DNA of 64,000 bases, taken from NCBI RefSeq assembly GCF_002531725.1, contig NZ_NWSQ01000004.1, forward strand, positions 248,001 through 312,000. Direction: 5' to 3'. This document shows, piece by piece, positions 19,015 through 29,580 of the stretch (the first letter of the stretch is position 1; every line of letters begins with the position of its first letter). The position numbers and the translations under genes were made by a program. Origin of the DNA: Rhizobium sp. L43. Its GTDB lineage: Bacteria; Pseudomonadota; Alphaproteobacteria; Rhizobiales; Rhizobiaceae. Under the pieces are notes generated by a model, which saw only the letters and a list, made by a program, of their open reading frames with translations, made no database searches and was not told the origin of the DNA.

Positions 19015-19530
19015 CTAACGCGAAAACTGAATGATTTCCCCATTATACTGCGTGCGCGCCGTCTCGCGAAAACCGAGCTTGGCCGCGACCCTGAGCGAGG
19101 CCTCATTCTCCGGGCTGATGATGCAGCTCATCGGTTTTCCCGGGAAATGCGCTTCCGCCCAGCCGATCAGTGCGGTCAGCGCCTCGGTGGCGTAGCCGCG
19201 GCCGTGCGCCCCGGGCATCAGTGCCCAGCCGACCTCCATCGTCCCCTCGATCGAGGGTTCCATTTCGCGGCGGGCTTCCAGGAAGCCCGCTTCGCCGATG
19301 AACCGGCCGCTCGCCTTTTCGACGATCGCGAGAAAGCCGAAGCCCATATGGTGCCACATACCGGCAACGCGCAGCATGCGGCTCCAGCTCTGCTCACGTG
19401 TCGAGGGCGCGCCGGTGATGAAGCGCACGACGTCCTCGTCCGCCCATAATGCTGCATGCGCCTCGAAATCGTCGAGGCGGTGAGGGCGAAGCGTCAGTCG
19501 CGCCGTTTCGAGGGTCGGAATATCGGTCAC
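19015..19530 (-). CDS. GNAT-family N-acetyltransferase (RimJ/RimL type)
   Basis: 171 residues of the acetyltransferase_3 type: opening TDIPTLETARLTLRPHRLDDF, the acetyl-CoA site GAHGRGYATEAL near residues 104-115, and an ending NEASLRVAAKLGFRE. Substrates in this group include ribosomal protein N termini and small metabolites; none can be assigned. The start is GTG at 19530, chosen because AGAAGGATCCGAT precedes it and similarity starts there. The longer upstream frame overlaps the cupin gene. Confidence 0.85.
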   Translation of the reverse strand: MTDIPTLETARLTLRPHRLDDFEAHAALWADEDVVRFITGAPSTREQSWSRMLRVAGMWHHMGFGFLAIVEKASGRFIGEAGFLEARREMEPSIEGTMEVGWALMPGAHGRGYATEALTALIGWAEAHFPGKPMSCIISPENEASLRVAAKLGFRETARTQYNGEIIQFSR

Positions 19531-19555
19531 ATCGGATCCTTCTGGAATCGCACCC

Positions 19556-20059
19556 TCAGGCGCCGGGTTCGCCGTCCCAATAGTCGAGATCGCTTTCCGG
19601 CCGTCCGATATGGCGGAAGCGCCCGGCCTTTGAACCCTCTCTGTTCGTCTTGGCAAGGAACTTTCCGGAATCGGGATATTCGACGATTTCGGTCTTGGCC
19701 ATCGTCGAGATGCCGAGATAGGCGAGGGCGACCGTGCCGGTGTTGATGATCTGGTGCGCCGTTTCCTGCCCGCCGGCCGGCGCGCCAAGCATGTCGCCCG
19801 CCTTGATCGCATGGCGCTCGTCACCGAAGCGGTATTCGCCGGTGCCCGCGATCACATAAAAAAGCTCGTCTTCGACGTGATGATTGTGGAAGGGACAGCT
19901 CGATTTGCCCGGCGGCACTTCGTTATAGCTGACGCCGAGACCAGCCAGGCCGAGAAGCGTGCCGAACGAGGTGTCGGCGCTTTCATAGAACTCGCCCTGT
20001 TTCCAGTGCTCGAGCTCGAGATCGGCGGTATTGATCACCGCCTTCGGTTCCATCGCCAT
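19556..20059 (-). CDS. Cupin domain protein
   Basis: 167 residues with a single cupin barrel. The first motif is CPFHNHHVEDELFYVIAGTG near residues 54-73, giving His/His/Glu metal ligands, and the second is GDMLGAPAGGQETAHQIINTG near 90-110. It may be a metal-dependent sugar isomerase, dioxygenase or simple binding protein; no function can be assigned. The start MAMEPK is supported by AGGAGAACAGC. It lies upstream of, and probably with, the GNAT gene. Confidence 0.85.
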   Translation of the reverse strand: MAMEPKAVINTADLELEHWKQGEFYESADTSFGTLLGLAGLGVSYNEVPPGKSSCPFHNHHVEDELFYVIAGTGEYRFGDERHAIKAGDMLGAPAGGQETAHQIINTGTVALAYLGISTMAKTEIVEYPDSGKFLAKTNREGSKAGRFRHIGRPESDLDYWDGEPGA

Positions 20060-20260
20060 GCTGTTCTCCTGTTGCAGCAAGAGAAATTATCATCGCGCCG
20101 GAAAATTCAATGCCAATCTCGGAAACCCCCGGCATGGGCGGAGAGGAGACCGCCGCCCATGCTGTGAGCGCCGCACGTCCAAGGACGTCAAAACGCTCGA
20201 TTCCGTTCAGCCCGCGCATCCGGAAGATCGGTGCCGATCTCGAGGGATGCGCCGAAGCCG

Positions 20261-20620
20261 TCAGCGGACGTAGAAGGTCAGGCTTCCGTCGGCCGCCTGC
20301 TCGGCATTGACGATGTTGCGGACATCGACGCCTTCGTTGTTGAGACGGTGGGCAAGCGATCTGTTGGCGTCGATCGAGGCCTGGATGCCGTGAACGGCCT
20401 GGCCGGATCGTTCCGGCGCCGAGCGTGGGCCGGTCGTTTCGTCGTCGAGGTTGCGCCAGTTATGGACCTGCTCGACATTGAAATCATTGCCCTGGAAGGT
20501 CCGGAGTGTCTGCTCGATGCCCTGGGCCGTGTTCATCCCAAGGCTTTCGGCCCGGCTGACGCCGGCAAATGCGAGGGAGGAGAGGGTGGCTGCGATGGTA
20601 ATGGTGACAACGCGGTTCAT
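20261..20620 (-). CDS. Small exported protein of unknown function
   Basis: 119 residues with a clear Sec signal (MNRVVTITIAATLSSLAFAG, cleavage near residue 24). The mature part is hydrophilic, with no cysteine and no metal motif, ending GSLTFYVR. I do not recognise the family. It stands alone, divergent from ribH. Confidence 0.7.
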   Translation of the reverse strand: MNRVVTITIAATLSSLAFAGVSRAESLGMNTAQGIEQTLRTFQGNDFNVEQVHNWRNLDDETTGPRSAPERSGQAVHGIQASIDANRSLAHRLNNEGVDVRNIVNAEQAADGSLTFYVR

Positions 20621-20965
20621 GATGGTATCCTTTCATCTGCTTTGACGGTCGACTGTCGTTGCAGGGGATCGTCTGCGTCACGACATGGAATTGGCGTTCT
20701 CCTTTTGACGATTCAATAGCTTAAGCCACTGAAAACCCATTAAGAATTGTTCATGAAATCCGCCTTCGAATTGCCGTTTTCCAGGCATTCGGAAAAGCTG
20801 GTTTCAACGGCTTGCCTGGTGACGCAGGCGCAGCGCGGCTATCCCCTTGCGGATATTTCGTCTTTGGCGTTGCGGCATCGGGCGAAAGTGCTTGCCATTC
20901 TGATGAAGGCATGTTTTGACCGCGGGCTGCCGAGTGGAAAACGCCCCACAAATCGAAGGTGAACC
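20621..20965. other. Spacer upstream of ribH
   Basis: 345 bp between the exported-protein start and ribH. A 71-codon frame (20747-20962) ends 3 bp before ribH, but it has no family resemblance and mixed codon use, so it is not called. Promoters for both flanking genes should lie here. No FMN riboswitch pattern was recognised. Confidence 0.45.
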
Positions 20966-21421
20966 ATGCCGAGAGAGACCGCTCCCCATATTTTGATCGT
21001 TGAAGCCCGCTTCTACGACGACATGGCCGACGCCCTGCTCGAAGGCGCGACCTTCGCATTGCAGGAGGCCGGCGCCACCTTCGAGGTCGTCACCGTTCCC
21101 GGTGCACTGGAAATTCCGGCGGCGATTGCCATGTCGCTCGATGGAGACGACAATGGCGGCACGCATTATGACGGCTATGTCGCGCTCGGCATGGTCATTC
21201 GCGGCGAGACCTATCACTTCGATATCGTGTCGAACGAATCCTCGCGCGCCTTGATGGATCTTGCGGTCAGCGAATCCCTTGCCATCGGCAACGGCATCCT
21301 GACCGTCGAAAACGACGAACAGGCATGGGCGCGCGTGCGCCGCTCGGACAAGGACAAGGGCGGATTTGCCGCTCGCGCAGCTCTGACCATGATCGAGCTG
21401 AAGCAGAAACTGGGTGCATAA
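20966..21421 (+). CDS. ribH: 6,7-dimethyl-8-ribityllumazine synthase
   Basis: 151 residues of lumazine synthase, which joins the ribityl-pyrimidine and dihydroxybutanone phosphate. The characteristic segments are [11 protein letters not shown] (44-54), [20 protein letters not shown] (75-94) with the catalytic His84, and [11 protein letters not shown] near 111. The coupling with nusB (3-bp gap) is common in bacteria. Brucella and relatives have two lumazine synthases; this one has the operon context of RibH1. Confidence 0.95.
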   Translation: MPRETAPHILIVEARFYDDMADALLEGATFALQEAGATFEVVTVPGALEIPAAIAMSLDGDDNGGTHYDGYVALGMVIRGETYHFDIVSNESSRALMDLAVSESLAIGNGILTVENDEQAWARVRRSDKDKGGFAARAALTMIELKQKLGA

Positions 21422-21424
21422 CGA

Positions 21425-21907
21425 ATGAACGACGACAAGACGGAACGGCCGGTCAAGACTGCGAACCAGCGGGGCGCTGCCCGCCTTGCTGCCGTTCAGG
21501 CGCTTTATCAGATGGATGTCGGCGGCACCGGCGTTCTGGAAATCGTCGCCGAATACGAAGCGCACCGTCTTGGCCAGGAACTCGACGGCGCGACCTATCT
21601 GAAGGCCGATGCCGCCTGGTTCCGTTCCATCGTCTCCGGTGTCGTGCGCGATCAGGTCCGTCTCGATCCGCTGATTGCCGCAGCCCTGCAGGATGACTGG
21701 GCCTTGTCGCGTCTCGACAGCACCGTGCGCGCCATCCTGCGCGCCGGCGTCTTCGAAATCACCGACCGCAAGGACGTTCCGGTGGCGGTCATCGTCACCG
21801 AATATGTCGAGATCGCCCAGGCCTTCTTCGATGACGACGAGCCGAAGCTCGTCAACGCCGTGCTCGACCGCATCGCCAAGCAGGTCCGCGGCGAGGCGAA
21901 GAAGTAA
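21425..21907 (+). CDS. nusB: Transcription antitermination factor NusB
   Basis: 160 residues, all-helical NusB fold. It opens [24 protein letters not shown] and ends with the conserved [18 protein letters not shown]. NusB with NusE (S10) binds boxA RNA in ribosomal RNA operons and prevents early termination. It directly follows ribH. Confidence 0.95.
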   Translation: MNDDKTERPVKTANQRGAARLAAVQALYQMDVGGTGVLEIVAEYEAHRLGQELDGATYLKADAAWFRSIVSGVVRDQVRLDPLIAAALQDDWALSRLDSTVRAILRAGVFEITDRKDVPVAVIVTEYVEIAQAFFDDDEPKLVNAVLDRIAKQVRGEAKK

Positions 21908-22106
21908 CTCCTTAGCCGCCAAACAATCTCCCTAAGTCTTTCTTCGCACTGCAACGGTTTTCGCCCGTTGCGGTCTTGACGCCACGTGATCGACCACGCA
22001 ATCTCCGCACGGCTTAGCTGTGGCATTTCTGTGGAGAGGAAAGGCGATTCGGCGGCGTATCTGCCGGAGGAGGAGTGATCTCCGGCCTATGGGAGGAAAG
22101 AGCGAA

Positions 22107-24245
22107 ATGACCATTCTTTTATGCGTAATCGCATGCGGTCTGCTCTCGGTGGTCTATGCCGCCTGGGCAACCCGGTCGGTGCTTGCCGCCGATCAGGGCA
22201 ATAGCCGCATGCAGGAGATCGCGGGTTATATCCGCGAAGGCGCTCAAGCCTATCTGACGCGCCAGTACAGAACCATTGCCCTTGTCGGCGTCGTCGTTTT
22301 CATCGCAGCTTGGCTGCTTCTTTCCGCCGAGGCCGCCATCGGCTTTCTGATCGGCGCCGTACTATCCGGTGCTGCCGGCTTTATCGGCATGCATGTCTCC
22401 GTCCGCGCCAATGTGCGCACCGCCCAGGCAGCTTCCGCCAGCCTTTCCGCCGGCCTCGACATCGCCTTCAAGTCGGGTGCGATCACCGGCATGCTGGTGG
22501 CAGGCCTCGCACTGCTCGGCGTCTCCATCTACTATACCATTTTGACCGTCGGCCTCGGCCATGAGAGCGGCTCGCGCGAAGTCATCGATGCGCTGGTGGC
22601 GCTCGGCTTCGGCGCTTCGCTGATCTCGATCTTCGCCCGTCTCGGTGGCGGCATCTTCACCAAGGGCGCCGATGTCGGCGGCGACCTCGTCGGCAAGGTG
22701 GAAGCCGGCATTCCCGAGGACGATCCGCGCAACCCGGCAACGATTGCCGATAACGTCGGCGACAATGTCGGCGACTGCGCCGGCATGGCCGCCGACCTCT
22801 TCGAGACCTATGCGGTCTCGGTCGTCGCCACCATGGTCCTCGCCGCGATCTTTTTTGCCGGCGCGCCGATCCTCCAGTCTGCGATGGTCTATCCGCTGGC
22901 GATCTGCGGCGCCTGCATCATCACCTCGATCATCGGCACCTTCTTCGTCAAGCTCGGTGCGAACGGCTCGATCATGGGCGCTCTTTACAAGGGCCTCATC
23001 GTCACCGGCCTGCTGTCGATCGTCGGTCTCGGCGCTGCCACCTCGCTCACCATCGGCTGGGGCTCGATCGGCTCCGTCGGCGGCGCCGATATCTCAGGCA
23101 CGCACCTCTTCTTCTGCGGCATCGTCGGCCTTGTCGTCACAGCGCTGATCGTGGTGATCACCGAATATTATACCGGCACCGGCAAGCGCCCGGTCGTCTC
23201 GATCGCCCAGGCCTCGGTCACCGGTCACGGCACCAACGTCATCCAGGGCCTCGCCGTCTCGCTGGAATCGACGGCGCTGCCGGCGATCGTCATCGTCGGC
23301 GGCATTCTCGCCACCTACCAGCTCGGCGGCCTGTTCGGTACCGGCATTGCGGTCACGGCGATGCTAGGCATTGCCGGGATGATCGTCGCGCTCGACGCCT
23401 TCGGGCCGGTGACGGACAATGCCGGCGGGATCGCCGAAATGGCGCATCTGCCGCCGGAGGTGCGCAAGTCCACCGATGCGCTCGATGCCGTCGGCAATAC
23501 GACCAAAGCCGTCACCAAGGGTTATGCCATCGGTTCGGCCGGTCTCGGCGCACTGGTTCTTTTCGCGGCCTATTCCTACGACCTCAAATATTTTGCGGCG
23601 AATGGCGACAAATTCCCGTATTTCGCCGGCATCGGCGAAATTTCCTTCGATCTTTCCAACCCCTATGTGGTGGCGGGATTGATCTTCGGCGGCCTCGTTC
23701 CCTACCTCTTCGGCGGCATCGCAATGACCGCCGTCGGCCGTGCGGCCGGCGCCATCGTCGAGGAAGTCCGCCGTCAGTTCAAGGAAAAGCCGGGCATCAT
23801 GCAGGGCACGGAAAAGCCGGATTACGGCAGGGCTGTCGACCTCCTGACCAAGGCCGCCATCCGCGAAATGATCGTGCCGTCGCTGCTGCCGGTGCTGGCG
23901 CCTATTGTCGTCTATTTCGGCGTTCTTCTCATCTCCGGCTCCAAGGCCTCGGCCTTTGCCGCCCTCGGCGCATCGCTGCTCGGCGTCATCATCAACGGCC
24001 TCTTCGTCGCCATCTCGATGACATCGGGCGGCGGCGCCTGGGACAATGCCAAGAAGAGCTTCGAGGATGGTTTCATCGACAAGGATGGGGCGCGTCACAT
24101 GAAGGGTTCGGATGCGCACAAGGCCTCGGTCACCGGCGATACCGTCGGCGATCCTTACAAGGACACCGCCGGCCCCGCCGTCAACCCGGCGATCAAGATC
24201 ACCAATATCGTGGCACTTCTGCTGCTCGCCGTTCTTGCTGGTTGA
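22107..24245 (+). CDS. hppA: Membrane-bound proton-translocating pyrophosphatase (K+-insensitive)
   Basis: 712 residues with about 16 membrane segments. It hydrolyses pyrophosphate and pumps protons across a membrane, in some bacteria into acidocalcisomes. The pyrophosphate site is seen in [20 protein letters not shown] (about 191-210) and [19 protein letters not shown]. The pair that decides potassium dependence reads Lys467 and Thr470 in [14 protein letters not shown], the K+-insensitive class. The start is fixed by GGGAGGAAAGAGCGAA upstream. Confidence 0.96.
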   Translation: MTILLCVIACGLLSVVYAAWATRSVLAADQGNSRMQEIAGYIREGAQAYLTRQYRTIALVGVVVFIAAWLLLSAEAAIGFLIGAVLSGAAGFIGMHVSVRANVRTAQAASASLSAGLDIAFKSGAITGMLVAGLALLGVSIYYTILTVGLGHESGSREVIDALVALGFGASLISIFARLGGGIFTKGADVGGDLVGKVEAGIPEDDPRNPATIADNVGDNVGDCAGMAADLFETYAVSVVATMVLAAIFFAGAPILQSAMVYPLAICGACIITSIIGTFFVKLGANGSIMGALYKGLIVTGLLSIVGLGAATSLTIGWGSIGSVGGADISGTHLFFCGIVGLVVTALIVVITEYYTGTGKRPVVSIAQASVTGHGTNVIQGLAVSLESTALPAIVIVGGILATYQLGGLFGTGIAVTAMLGIAGMIVALDAFGPVTDNAGGIAEMAHLPPEVRKSTDALDAVGNTTKAVTKGYAIGSAGLGALVLFAAYSYDLKYFAANGDKFPYFAGIGEISFDLSNPYVVAGLIFGGLVPYLFGGIAMTAVGRAAGAIVEEVRRQFKEKPGIMQGTEKPDYGRAVDLLTKAAIREMIVPSLLPVLAPIVVYFGVLLISGSKASAFAALGASLLGVIINGLFVAISMTSGGGAWDNAKKSFEDGFIDKDGARHMKGSDAHKASVTGDTVGDPYKDTAGPAVNPAIKITNIVALLLLAVLAG

Positions 24246-24312
24246 TGCATACCGAAAAATTGCGCGGCGGTTGACGACGCGCAATTCGCCACAGACTCGA
24301 TCAGCGACCATC

Positions 24313-24346
24313 AAAAAACCCGCCGGAGCGATCCGGCGGGTTTTGT
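24313..24346. terminator. Bidirectional intrinsic terminator
   Basis: The stem AACCCGCCGGA / TCCGGCGGGTT has six A residues on its left and four T residues on its right. It sits between the convergent hppA and bamE genes and can serve both. Confidence 0.9.
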
Positions 24347-24361
24347 ATGAGGCGTATCCGA

Positions 24362-24895
24362 TCAGCGCAGGCTGCTTGGATTCTGCGGCGTGCCGCCGGC
24401 GCCGCCGCCGAACAGGCTGCGGGCAGCACTCGCGGCGCTGCCGCCGGAGAGCATCTGCTGCAGGAAGGTGAGTTCCTTGCCGCCGGTCGGCGTGACGCGT
24501 CCGATCGTGTCGAACACCTTGCCGTCCTGCAGCGTATAATTGGCGCGACGGCTGACAACGCTGTCCTTGTCGAAATAGATCGCCAGAACGCTCTGGTCGA
24601 CGACCTTCAGCTTCTGGAAGGCGACGGCACGTGTGCGCCGCTGCGAGATATAATAGAAGACTTCGCCGTCGAAGGTCGCCGTCGTCGATGGGGTGCCGAG
24701 CGAAAGCAGCACTTGTTCGCGGCTCGAGCCTTCCGGAACGAGGTTCAGCGACTGCTGGTCGGCGACGTAGCCGCCATTGAGTACGGTGCTGGTCTGGCAA
24801 CCGGAAAGAGCGGATGTGGAGGCGATTATGAAGGCAATGGCCGCACTGCTGAAGAATTTCACGTCAGACTTGAAATACCGTTTCTTCAACGACAT
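24362..24895 (-). CDS. bamE: Outer membrane protein assembly factor BamE (OmlA/SmpA lipoprotein)
   Basis: 177 residues with a lipoprotein signal ending in the lipobox LSGC (Cys33) followed by QTSTV. The SmpA/OmlA domain spans about 50-140: GSSREQVLLSLGTPSTTATFDGEVFYYIS. BamE is a small lipoprotein of the BAM complex that folds outer-membrane beta-barrels. The C terminus beyond residue 145 is Gly/Ala/Ser-rich and specific to the group. Divergent from the bc1 chaperone gene. Confidence 0.9.
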   Translation of the reverse strand: MSLKKRYFKSDVKFFSSAAIAFIIASTSALSGCQTSTVLNGGYVADQQSLNLVPEGSSREQVLLSLGTPSTTATFDGEVFYYISQRRTRAVAFQKLKVVDQSVLAIYFDKDSVVSRRANYTLQDGKVFDTIGRVTPTGGKELTFLQQMLSGGSAASAARSLFGGGAGGTPQNPSSLR

Positions 24896-25140
24896 CTACT
24901 CCCTTGAGTGTCGATAGCAGCCATTTTGGGCCTTGCACGCTTTACCTCCTGCAAAACTATTGTGGCCATTCCGGGTCGAATATCCCGAATTCGTTTCGCC
25001 GACGCATCGAAGGCGTCGTCCCGAAACTGGTCACGATCAGCATTGCAATTCGCGCCTGCTTCGGTAAACCAGCTTTCGAAATCATGCAACAAGGCCAGAG
25101 GCCGGCCGGCGTGAAGAATGAGGCATTTCCGGAAAAAACA

Positions 25141-25674
25141 ATGATCTTCGGGCTCTTCCGTAAGAAAAACAACAATCAGGCAATCGTCGACAGACAATAT
25201 GCGGCGCTGACGGCGGCCGCGCGCATGCCGGAGATTTATGAGCGGCTCCATGTGCCGGATACGGTCATGGGCCGTTTCGAGATGCTGTCGATCGCCATGA
25301 TTCTGTTTTTTCGCCGCACGCGCAGCTCCGCCACCAGCGGCCAGGAGATCGCCCAGGAGATCGTCGACGCTTTCTTCCAGGATATCGACTATTCGATCCG
25401 CGAACTCGGCATCGGCGACAACAGCGTCCCGAAGCGCATGAAGAAGCTCGCCGGCATGTTTTACGGCCGGCTCGAAGCCTATTCGAAGGCGATGGATGCG
25501 GGCGATGCCGAAGCGCTTGCTCTTGCCCTCACGCGCAATATCTACCCCGAAACCGCGGCGCCAGCCGATATGTCCGGCCTTGCCCAATGGATGATGGCTG
25601 CGGAATCCCATCTGTCTGCTGTTCCGGAGGAGGCGATCTCCACCGGTTCGGCAACGCTCCCGCCTGTTGCCTGA
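25141..25674 (+). CDS. Ubiquinol-cytochrome c chaperone family protein
   Basis: 177 residues of the helical family named after yeast Cbp3, which helps assemble the cytochrome bc1 complex. Family features are the N-terminal YAALTAAARMPEIYERLHVP, GRFEMLSIAMILFFRRTR and the later IGDNSVPKRMKKLAGMFYGR. The bacterial role in bc1 assembly is inferred. The ATG at 25141 is chosen because similarity starts at MIFGLFRKK. It precedes the DUF177 gene by 11 bp. Confidence 0.85.
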   Translation: MIFGLFRKKNNNQAIVDRQYAALTAAARMPEIYERLHVPDTVMGRFEMLSIAMILFFRRTRSSATSGQEIAQEIVDAFFQDIDYSIRELGIGDNSVPKRMKKLAGMFYGRLEAYSKAMDAGDAEALALALTRNIYPETAAPADMSGLAQWMMAAESHLSAVPEEAISTGSATLPPVA

Positions 25675-25685
25675 AGGAGCAAACA

Positions 25686-26240
25686 ATGAAGAACGATCGG
25701 GACGATGTTCCCTTCTCCTATCACGTCAAGGTCGGCCATATCTCGGCCAACCCCGTCGAAGTCCATGTCGAGGCCGACGCCGGCGAATTGAAGGCGCTTG
25801 CCGAGACCTGGAACGTCGTCTCCGTCGACGATCTCCGCGCCGATCTGCAGATCGCCCGCTGGAAGCGCGACGGCGTGCGCATCAAGGGCCGCGTTCAGGC
25901 AAAGATCGTCCAGTCCTGCGTCGTGACGCTGGAACCGGTGGAATCCGCCATCGACGAGAGCTTCGAGCAGATCTTCGTGCCGGAGGGCTCCAAACTTGCC
26001 CGCCAGCCCGGCAATGACGCCGGCGAGATGCTGCTCGATCCCGACGGCCCCGATCTGCCCGAGACCTTTGTCGGCGATACGATCGATGCCGGCGAGGTGG
26101 TTGCCGAATTCGCCGCGCTCGCGATCGATCCCTATCCGCGCAAGGAGGGCATCGAATTCACAGGTCATATCGAGGATAGCGGCGAGAACGACAAAAAGCC
26201 CTCGGCTTTCGCTGCCCTCAAGGATTGGAAAAAGGACTGA
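25686..26240 (+). CDS. DUF177 (YceD-like) protein
   Basis: 184 residues of DUF177. In many bacteria this family precedes rpmF-plsX-fabH, and homologues act in 23S rRNA accumulation. Seen here are the beta-rich core with QAKIVQSCVVTLEPVESAID (about 77-96) and the acidic EMLLDPDGPDLPETF. The site GAAGGAGCAAACA supports the start. plsX begins 98 bp downstream; rpmF is not between them in this organism. Confidence 0.9.
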   Translation: MKNDRDDVPFSYHVKVGHISANPVEVHVEADAGELKALAETWNVVSVDDLRADLQIARWKRDGVRIKGRVQAKIVQSCVVTLEPVESAIDESFEQIFVPEGSKLARQPGNDAGEMLLDPDGPDLPETFVGDTIDAGEVVAEFAALAIDPYPRKEGIEFTGHIEDSGENDKKPSAFAALKDWKKD

Positions 26241-26338
26241 AGCGTCTCTGGTATTTGACATAATTCAGTTGTAAGCGACGCCAAAACCGGTATTTTGGCC
26301 GAAATTTCGCCCCCGGCGAAAAGAAGGATCAGGGACGC

Positions 26339-27385
26339 GTGATCAGAATATCTCTCGACCTCATGGGTGGCGACTTTGGTCCCCAGGTTGTCATCCCCGG
26401 CGCCGCCAAGGCGTTGGATCGGCATCCGGATATTTCCTTCGTTTTTTATGGTCTCAAGGAACAGTGCGATCCGGTTCTCGCCAAGTTTCCGAAACTCAAG
26501 GAAAAATCGCTCTTCCACGACTGCGAGCTCGCCGTCGGCATGGATGAGAAGCCGAGCCAGGCGCTGCGCCGCGGCCGCTACATCTCCACCATGTGGCGTT
26601 CGATCGAGGCGGTGAAAACGGGGGAGGCCGATGTTGCGGTCTCGGCCGGCAATACCGGCGCGCTGATGGCGATGGCGAAGTTCTGTCTTCGCACCATGGC
26701 CAATATCGAGCGCCCGGCGATCGCCGCGATCTGGCCGACGCTGAAGGGGGAGAGCATCGTGCTCGACGTCGGTGCGACGATCGGCGCCGATGCGCAGCAA
26801 CTGATGGATTTTGCCCTGATGGGCGGCGCCATGGCGCGTGCGCTGTTCGAGGTCGAACGCCCGACGGTCGGCCTTCTGAATGTCGGCGTCGAGGAAATGA
26901 AAGGCCAGGAAGAGGTCAAGGAGGCCGGTCGCCTGTTGCGCGAGGCGAACATCGATTCGCTCGAATATTCCGGTTTCGTCGAGGGCAACGACCTTGGCAA
27001 GGGCACGGTCGACGTCGTCGTCACCGAAGGGTTTTCCGGCAATATCGCGCTGAAGACCGCCGAAGGCACCGCCAAGCAGATTGGTGAATATCTGCGCGCC
27101 GCCATGTCGCGCACGCTGCTTGCCCGCATCGGCTATCTCTTCGCCAAAAGCGCCTTCGATCTGCTTCGCGAGAAGCTCGATCCAAGCAAGGTCAATGGCG
27201 GCGTATTTCTCGGCCTGAACGGCATCGTCATCAAGAGCCATGGCGGGGCGAATGCCGAGGGAATCGCCGCCGCCATCGAAGTCGGCTACGACATGGCCAA
27301 GAACGGCCTCAATCAGAAAATAGAAAACGATCTTAAGAAGTATCATGCCAAGCGGCTGCCCCCGATGGGCCCGGAAGCTGCATGA
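26339..27385 (+). CDS. plsX: Phosphate acyltransferase PlsX
   Basis: 348 residues. PlsX makes acyl-phosphate from acyl-ACP for phospholipid synthesis by PlsY. The opening [12 protein letters not shown], the segment [15 protein letters not shown] (about 101-115) and the late [17 protein letters not shown] are diagnostic. The start is GTG at 26339. fabH follows with the reading frames touching, so the DUF177-plsX-fabH-ihfA run looks like one lipid and nucleoid operon. Confidence 0.96.
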   Translation: MIRISLDLMGGDFGPQVVIPGAAKALDRHPDISFVFYGLKEQCDPVLAKFPKLKEKSLFHDCELAVGMDEKPSQALRRGRYISTMWRSIEAVKTGEADVAVSAGNTGALMAMAKFCLRTMANIERPAIAAIWPTLKGESIVLDVGATIGADAQQLMDFALMGGAMARALFEVERPTVGLLNVGVEEMKGQEEVKEAGRLLREANIDSLEYSGFVEGNDLGKGTVDVVVTEGFSGNIALKTAEGTAKQIGEYLRAAMSRTLLARIGYLFAKSAFDLLREKLDPSKVNGGVFLGLNGIVIKSHGGANAEGIAAAIEVGYDMAKNGLNQKIENDLKKYHAKRLPPMGPEAA

Positions 27386-27405
27386 GCGATGGGGTTCAAT
27401 CGACT

Positions 27406-28377
27406 ATGATCCGTTCAGTGGTTCGCGGGTTCGGAGCCGCACTTCCGAAGCGCGTGATGACCAATGGTGACATGGAGGCGATCGTCGACACATCCGACGA
27501 ATGGATCGTCCAGCGCACCGGCATCCGCCAGCGTTATCTCGCCGGCGATGACGAGACGACGGCCTCGCTCGGCGAGGCCGCCGCGCGCGCCGCCCTTGCC
27601 AATGGCGGCCTGACACCGGCAGATATCGATCTCATCATCTGTGCCACCTCGACGCCTGACAACACCTTTCCGGCAACCTCGGTCAACATCCAGAACCGCC
27701 TCGGCATGAGCCACGGCTTCGCCTTCGACGTCCAGGCCGTCTGCACCGGTTTCGTCTATGCGGTGACGACGGCGGATGCCTATATCCGCGGCGGGCTGGC
27801 AAAGCGCGTTCTCGTGATCGGCGCCGAAACCTTTTCGCGCATTCTCGACTGGAACGACCGCACCACCTGCGTGCTTTTCGGCGACGGTGCCGGCGCGATC
27901 GTGCTCGAAGCGACCGAGGGCGAGGGCACTGTTGCCGATCGCGGCGTGCTGACCGCGCATCTGCGTTCGGACGGCTCGCACAAGGAAAAACTCTATGTCG
28001 ATGGCGGACCGTCGACGACCGGCACCGTCGGCAAGCTGCGCATGGAAGGCCGCGAGGTCTTCAAATATGCAGTCGGCATGATCACCGACGTCATTCAGGC
28101 GGCTTTCGATGCGACCGGCACGACCGCCGATGACCTCGACTGGCTGGTGCCGCACCAGGCCAATCGACGCATCATCGACGGTTCGGCGAAGAAGCTGAAT
28201 ATCGATGCCGCGAAGGTCGTCGTGACCGTCGACCTGCACGGCAATACGTCGGCGGCCTCGATCCCGCTTGCGCTCGCGACCGCTGCCGGCGACGGCCGCA
28301 TCAAGAAGGGCGACCTGGTGATGCTCGAAGCGATGGGCGGCGGTTTTACCTGGGGCGCCGTTCTGCTGCGCTGGTAG
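27406..28377 (+). CDS. fabH: Beta-ketoacyl-ACP synthase III
   Basis: 323 residues. FabH condenses acetyl-CoA with malonyl-ACP to start fatty acid synthesis. The catalytic triad is Cys113 (AVCTGF), His250 (VPHQANRR) and Asn280 (HGNTSAAS). I chose the ATG at 27406 ([10 protein letters not shown]), which gives the family length. An in-frame ATG at 27382 overlaps the plsX stop by 4 bp and would add eight residues, so coupling at that site is possible. Confidence 0.95.
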   Translation: MIRSVVRGFGAALPKRVMTNGDMEAIVDTSDEWIVQRTGIRQRYLAGDDETTASLGEAAARAALANGGLTPADIDLIICATSTPDNTFPATSVNIQNRLGMSHGFAFDVQAVCTGFVYAVTTADAYIRGGLAKRVLVIGAETFSRILDWNDRTTCVLFGDGAGAIVLEATEGEGTVADRGVLTAHLRSDGSHKEKLYVDGGPSTTGTVGKLRMEGREVFKYAVGMITDVIQAAFDATGTTADDLDWLVPHQANRRIIDGSAKKLNIDAAKVVVTVDLHGNTSAASIPLALATAAGDGRIKKGDLVMLEAMGGGFTWGAVLLRW

Positions 28378-28482
28378 GCGTAAATCCTGAAAAACTGGCG
28401 GCGAACAAGAGCTTGACCGTGACGCGCAAGACAAATACTCTTTGCGCGATTTCACAAAATATTTGAAATGGGCGGGGAAATC

Positions 28483-28821
28483 ATGACCGGAAAAACAGTG
28501 ACGCGCGCAGACCTGGCGGAATCCGTTTTCCGAAAGGTCGGGCTTTCCCGGACCGAATCCGCGGAACTCGTCGAAACTGTCATCGACGAAGTTTGCAACG
28601 CCATCGTGCGTGGTGAAACCGTCAAGCTTTCCTCCTTCGCCACTTTCCAGGTACGCGACAAGAACGAGCGGATCGGCCGCAACCCGAAGACCGGCGAGGA
28701 GGTTCCGATTTCCCCGCGCCGGGTGATGACCTTCAAGGCCTCGAACGTGTTGAAGACACGCATCCTCAAGGCGCATGTCTCCCGCAAGGTCAAGCTGAAG
28801 CCGCAGAATCCGGCCTCCTGA
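28483..28821 (+). CDS. ihfA: Integration host factor alpha subunit
   Basis: 112 residues of the HU/IHF fold. The beta-arm signature [21 protein letters not shown] lies at about 46-66, ending [16 protein letters not shown] bends DNA and assists recombination and sigma-54 promoters. The start [11 protein letters not shown] is preferred over an upstream ATG five codons earlier. It is followed by the MerR gene, as in other alphaproteobacteria. Confidence 0.93.
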   Translation: MTGKTVTRADLAESVFRKVGLSRTESAELVETVIDEVCNAIVRGETVKLSSFATFQVRDKNERIGRNPKTGEEVPISPRRVMTFKASNVLKTRILKAHVSRKVKLKPQNPAS

Positions 28822-28971
28822 GCATCGGCTTCCCGTTTCTAAAATGGCGTTTTTTCGCTTTGCACTGCCCATCGTTGTGCGCAACGTCGAGACATGACTT
28901 GAATTGTCGGCGCCAAACCGTTGAAATATGATGAGTCGCCGTTGGATCGAGCCGCGAGGTCGCGTAGCAGT

Positions 28972-29511
28972 ATGACGTTGGACAAGAGCCCCGATGCCTT
29001 TCGCACCATCAGCGAAGTCGCAGACGATCTTGATCTGCCGCAGCATGTGCTGCGCTTCTGGGAGACGCGTTTTCCGCAGATCAAGCCGATGAAGCGCGGC
29101 GGCGGCCGTCGTTATTACCGGCCCGAGGATGTGGATCTCCTCAAGGGCATCCGGCATTTGCTCTATGATCACGGCTATACGATCAAGGGTGTGCAGAAGC
29201 TTCTGAAGACCAACGGCAACAAGTTCGTCATATCGGTCGGCCACGGCGATCTCGCCAGCGTCGAGGCGCTTGCCTCGGGCGTGCAGGACACCGGTGCCGG
29301 AGAACCGCGCGTCGGCATGGCCGACGAAGACCAGATCGTCGGCCGCGCCAAGCCGCCGATTACCCGCCGATTCTTCAATTTCGTCGCGGGAGACGATGAG
29401 CAGGAAGTCTCGATCGGCAAGTCGAGCGTCGGCAAGGAAGACAGGGCATTGCTGCAGGAGGCGCTCTACGACCTGCTGGAATGCAAGCGTCTGCTCGATC
29501 AGGTGCGTTGA
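28972..29511 (+). CDS. MerR-family transcriptional regulator
   Basis: 179 residues. The N-terminal MerR winged helix (about 8-80) reads [30 protein letters not shown], then [19 protein letters not shown]. No cysteine cluster for metal sensing is present, and the C-terminal part is a leucine-rich tail ([19 protein letters not shown]). This is the MerR gene conserved next to ihfA. Its effector and targets are unknown. A longer frame from 28921 exists but similarity begins near 28972. Confidence 0.88.
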   Translation: MTLDKSPDAFRTISEVADDLDLPQHVLRFWETRFPQIKPMKRGGGRRYYRPEDVDLLKGIRHLLYDHGYTIKGVQKLLKTNGNKFVISVGHGDLASVEALASGVQDTGAGEPRVGMADEDQIVGRAKPPITRRFFNFVAGDDEQEVSIGKSSVGKEDRALLQEALYDLLECKRLLDQVR

Positions 29512-29516
29512 GCAAG

Positions 29517-29569
29517 GAGCATGATGCCGAAAAGTGTGAGCGGTTTTCTCATAACATCCTGCTCTAACT
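29517..29569. repeat. 53-bp CATGATGCCGAAAAGTGTGA repeat, copy 1
   Basis: It differs from copy 2 (33498-33550) at three positions. The ends form an inverted repeat (GAGCATGATG and CATCCTGCTC, one mismatch) around the core GAAAAGTGTGAGCGGTTTTC. It begins 5 bp after the merR stop, between convergent genes. This is a dispersed rhizobial intergenic repeat. Confidence 0.85.
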
Positions 29570-29580
29570 TTTAATCGAAC

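Noticed and set aside
20747..20962. 71-codon frame ending 3 bp before ribH
   Set aside because: No family resemblance, no clear ribosome site and mixed third-position bases; the stop position alone is weak evidence.
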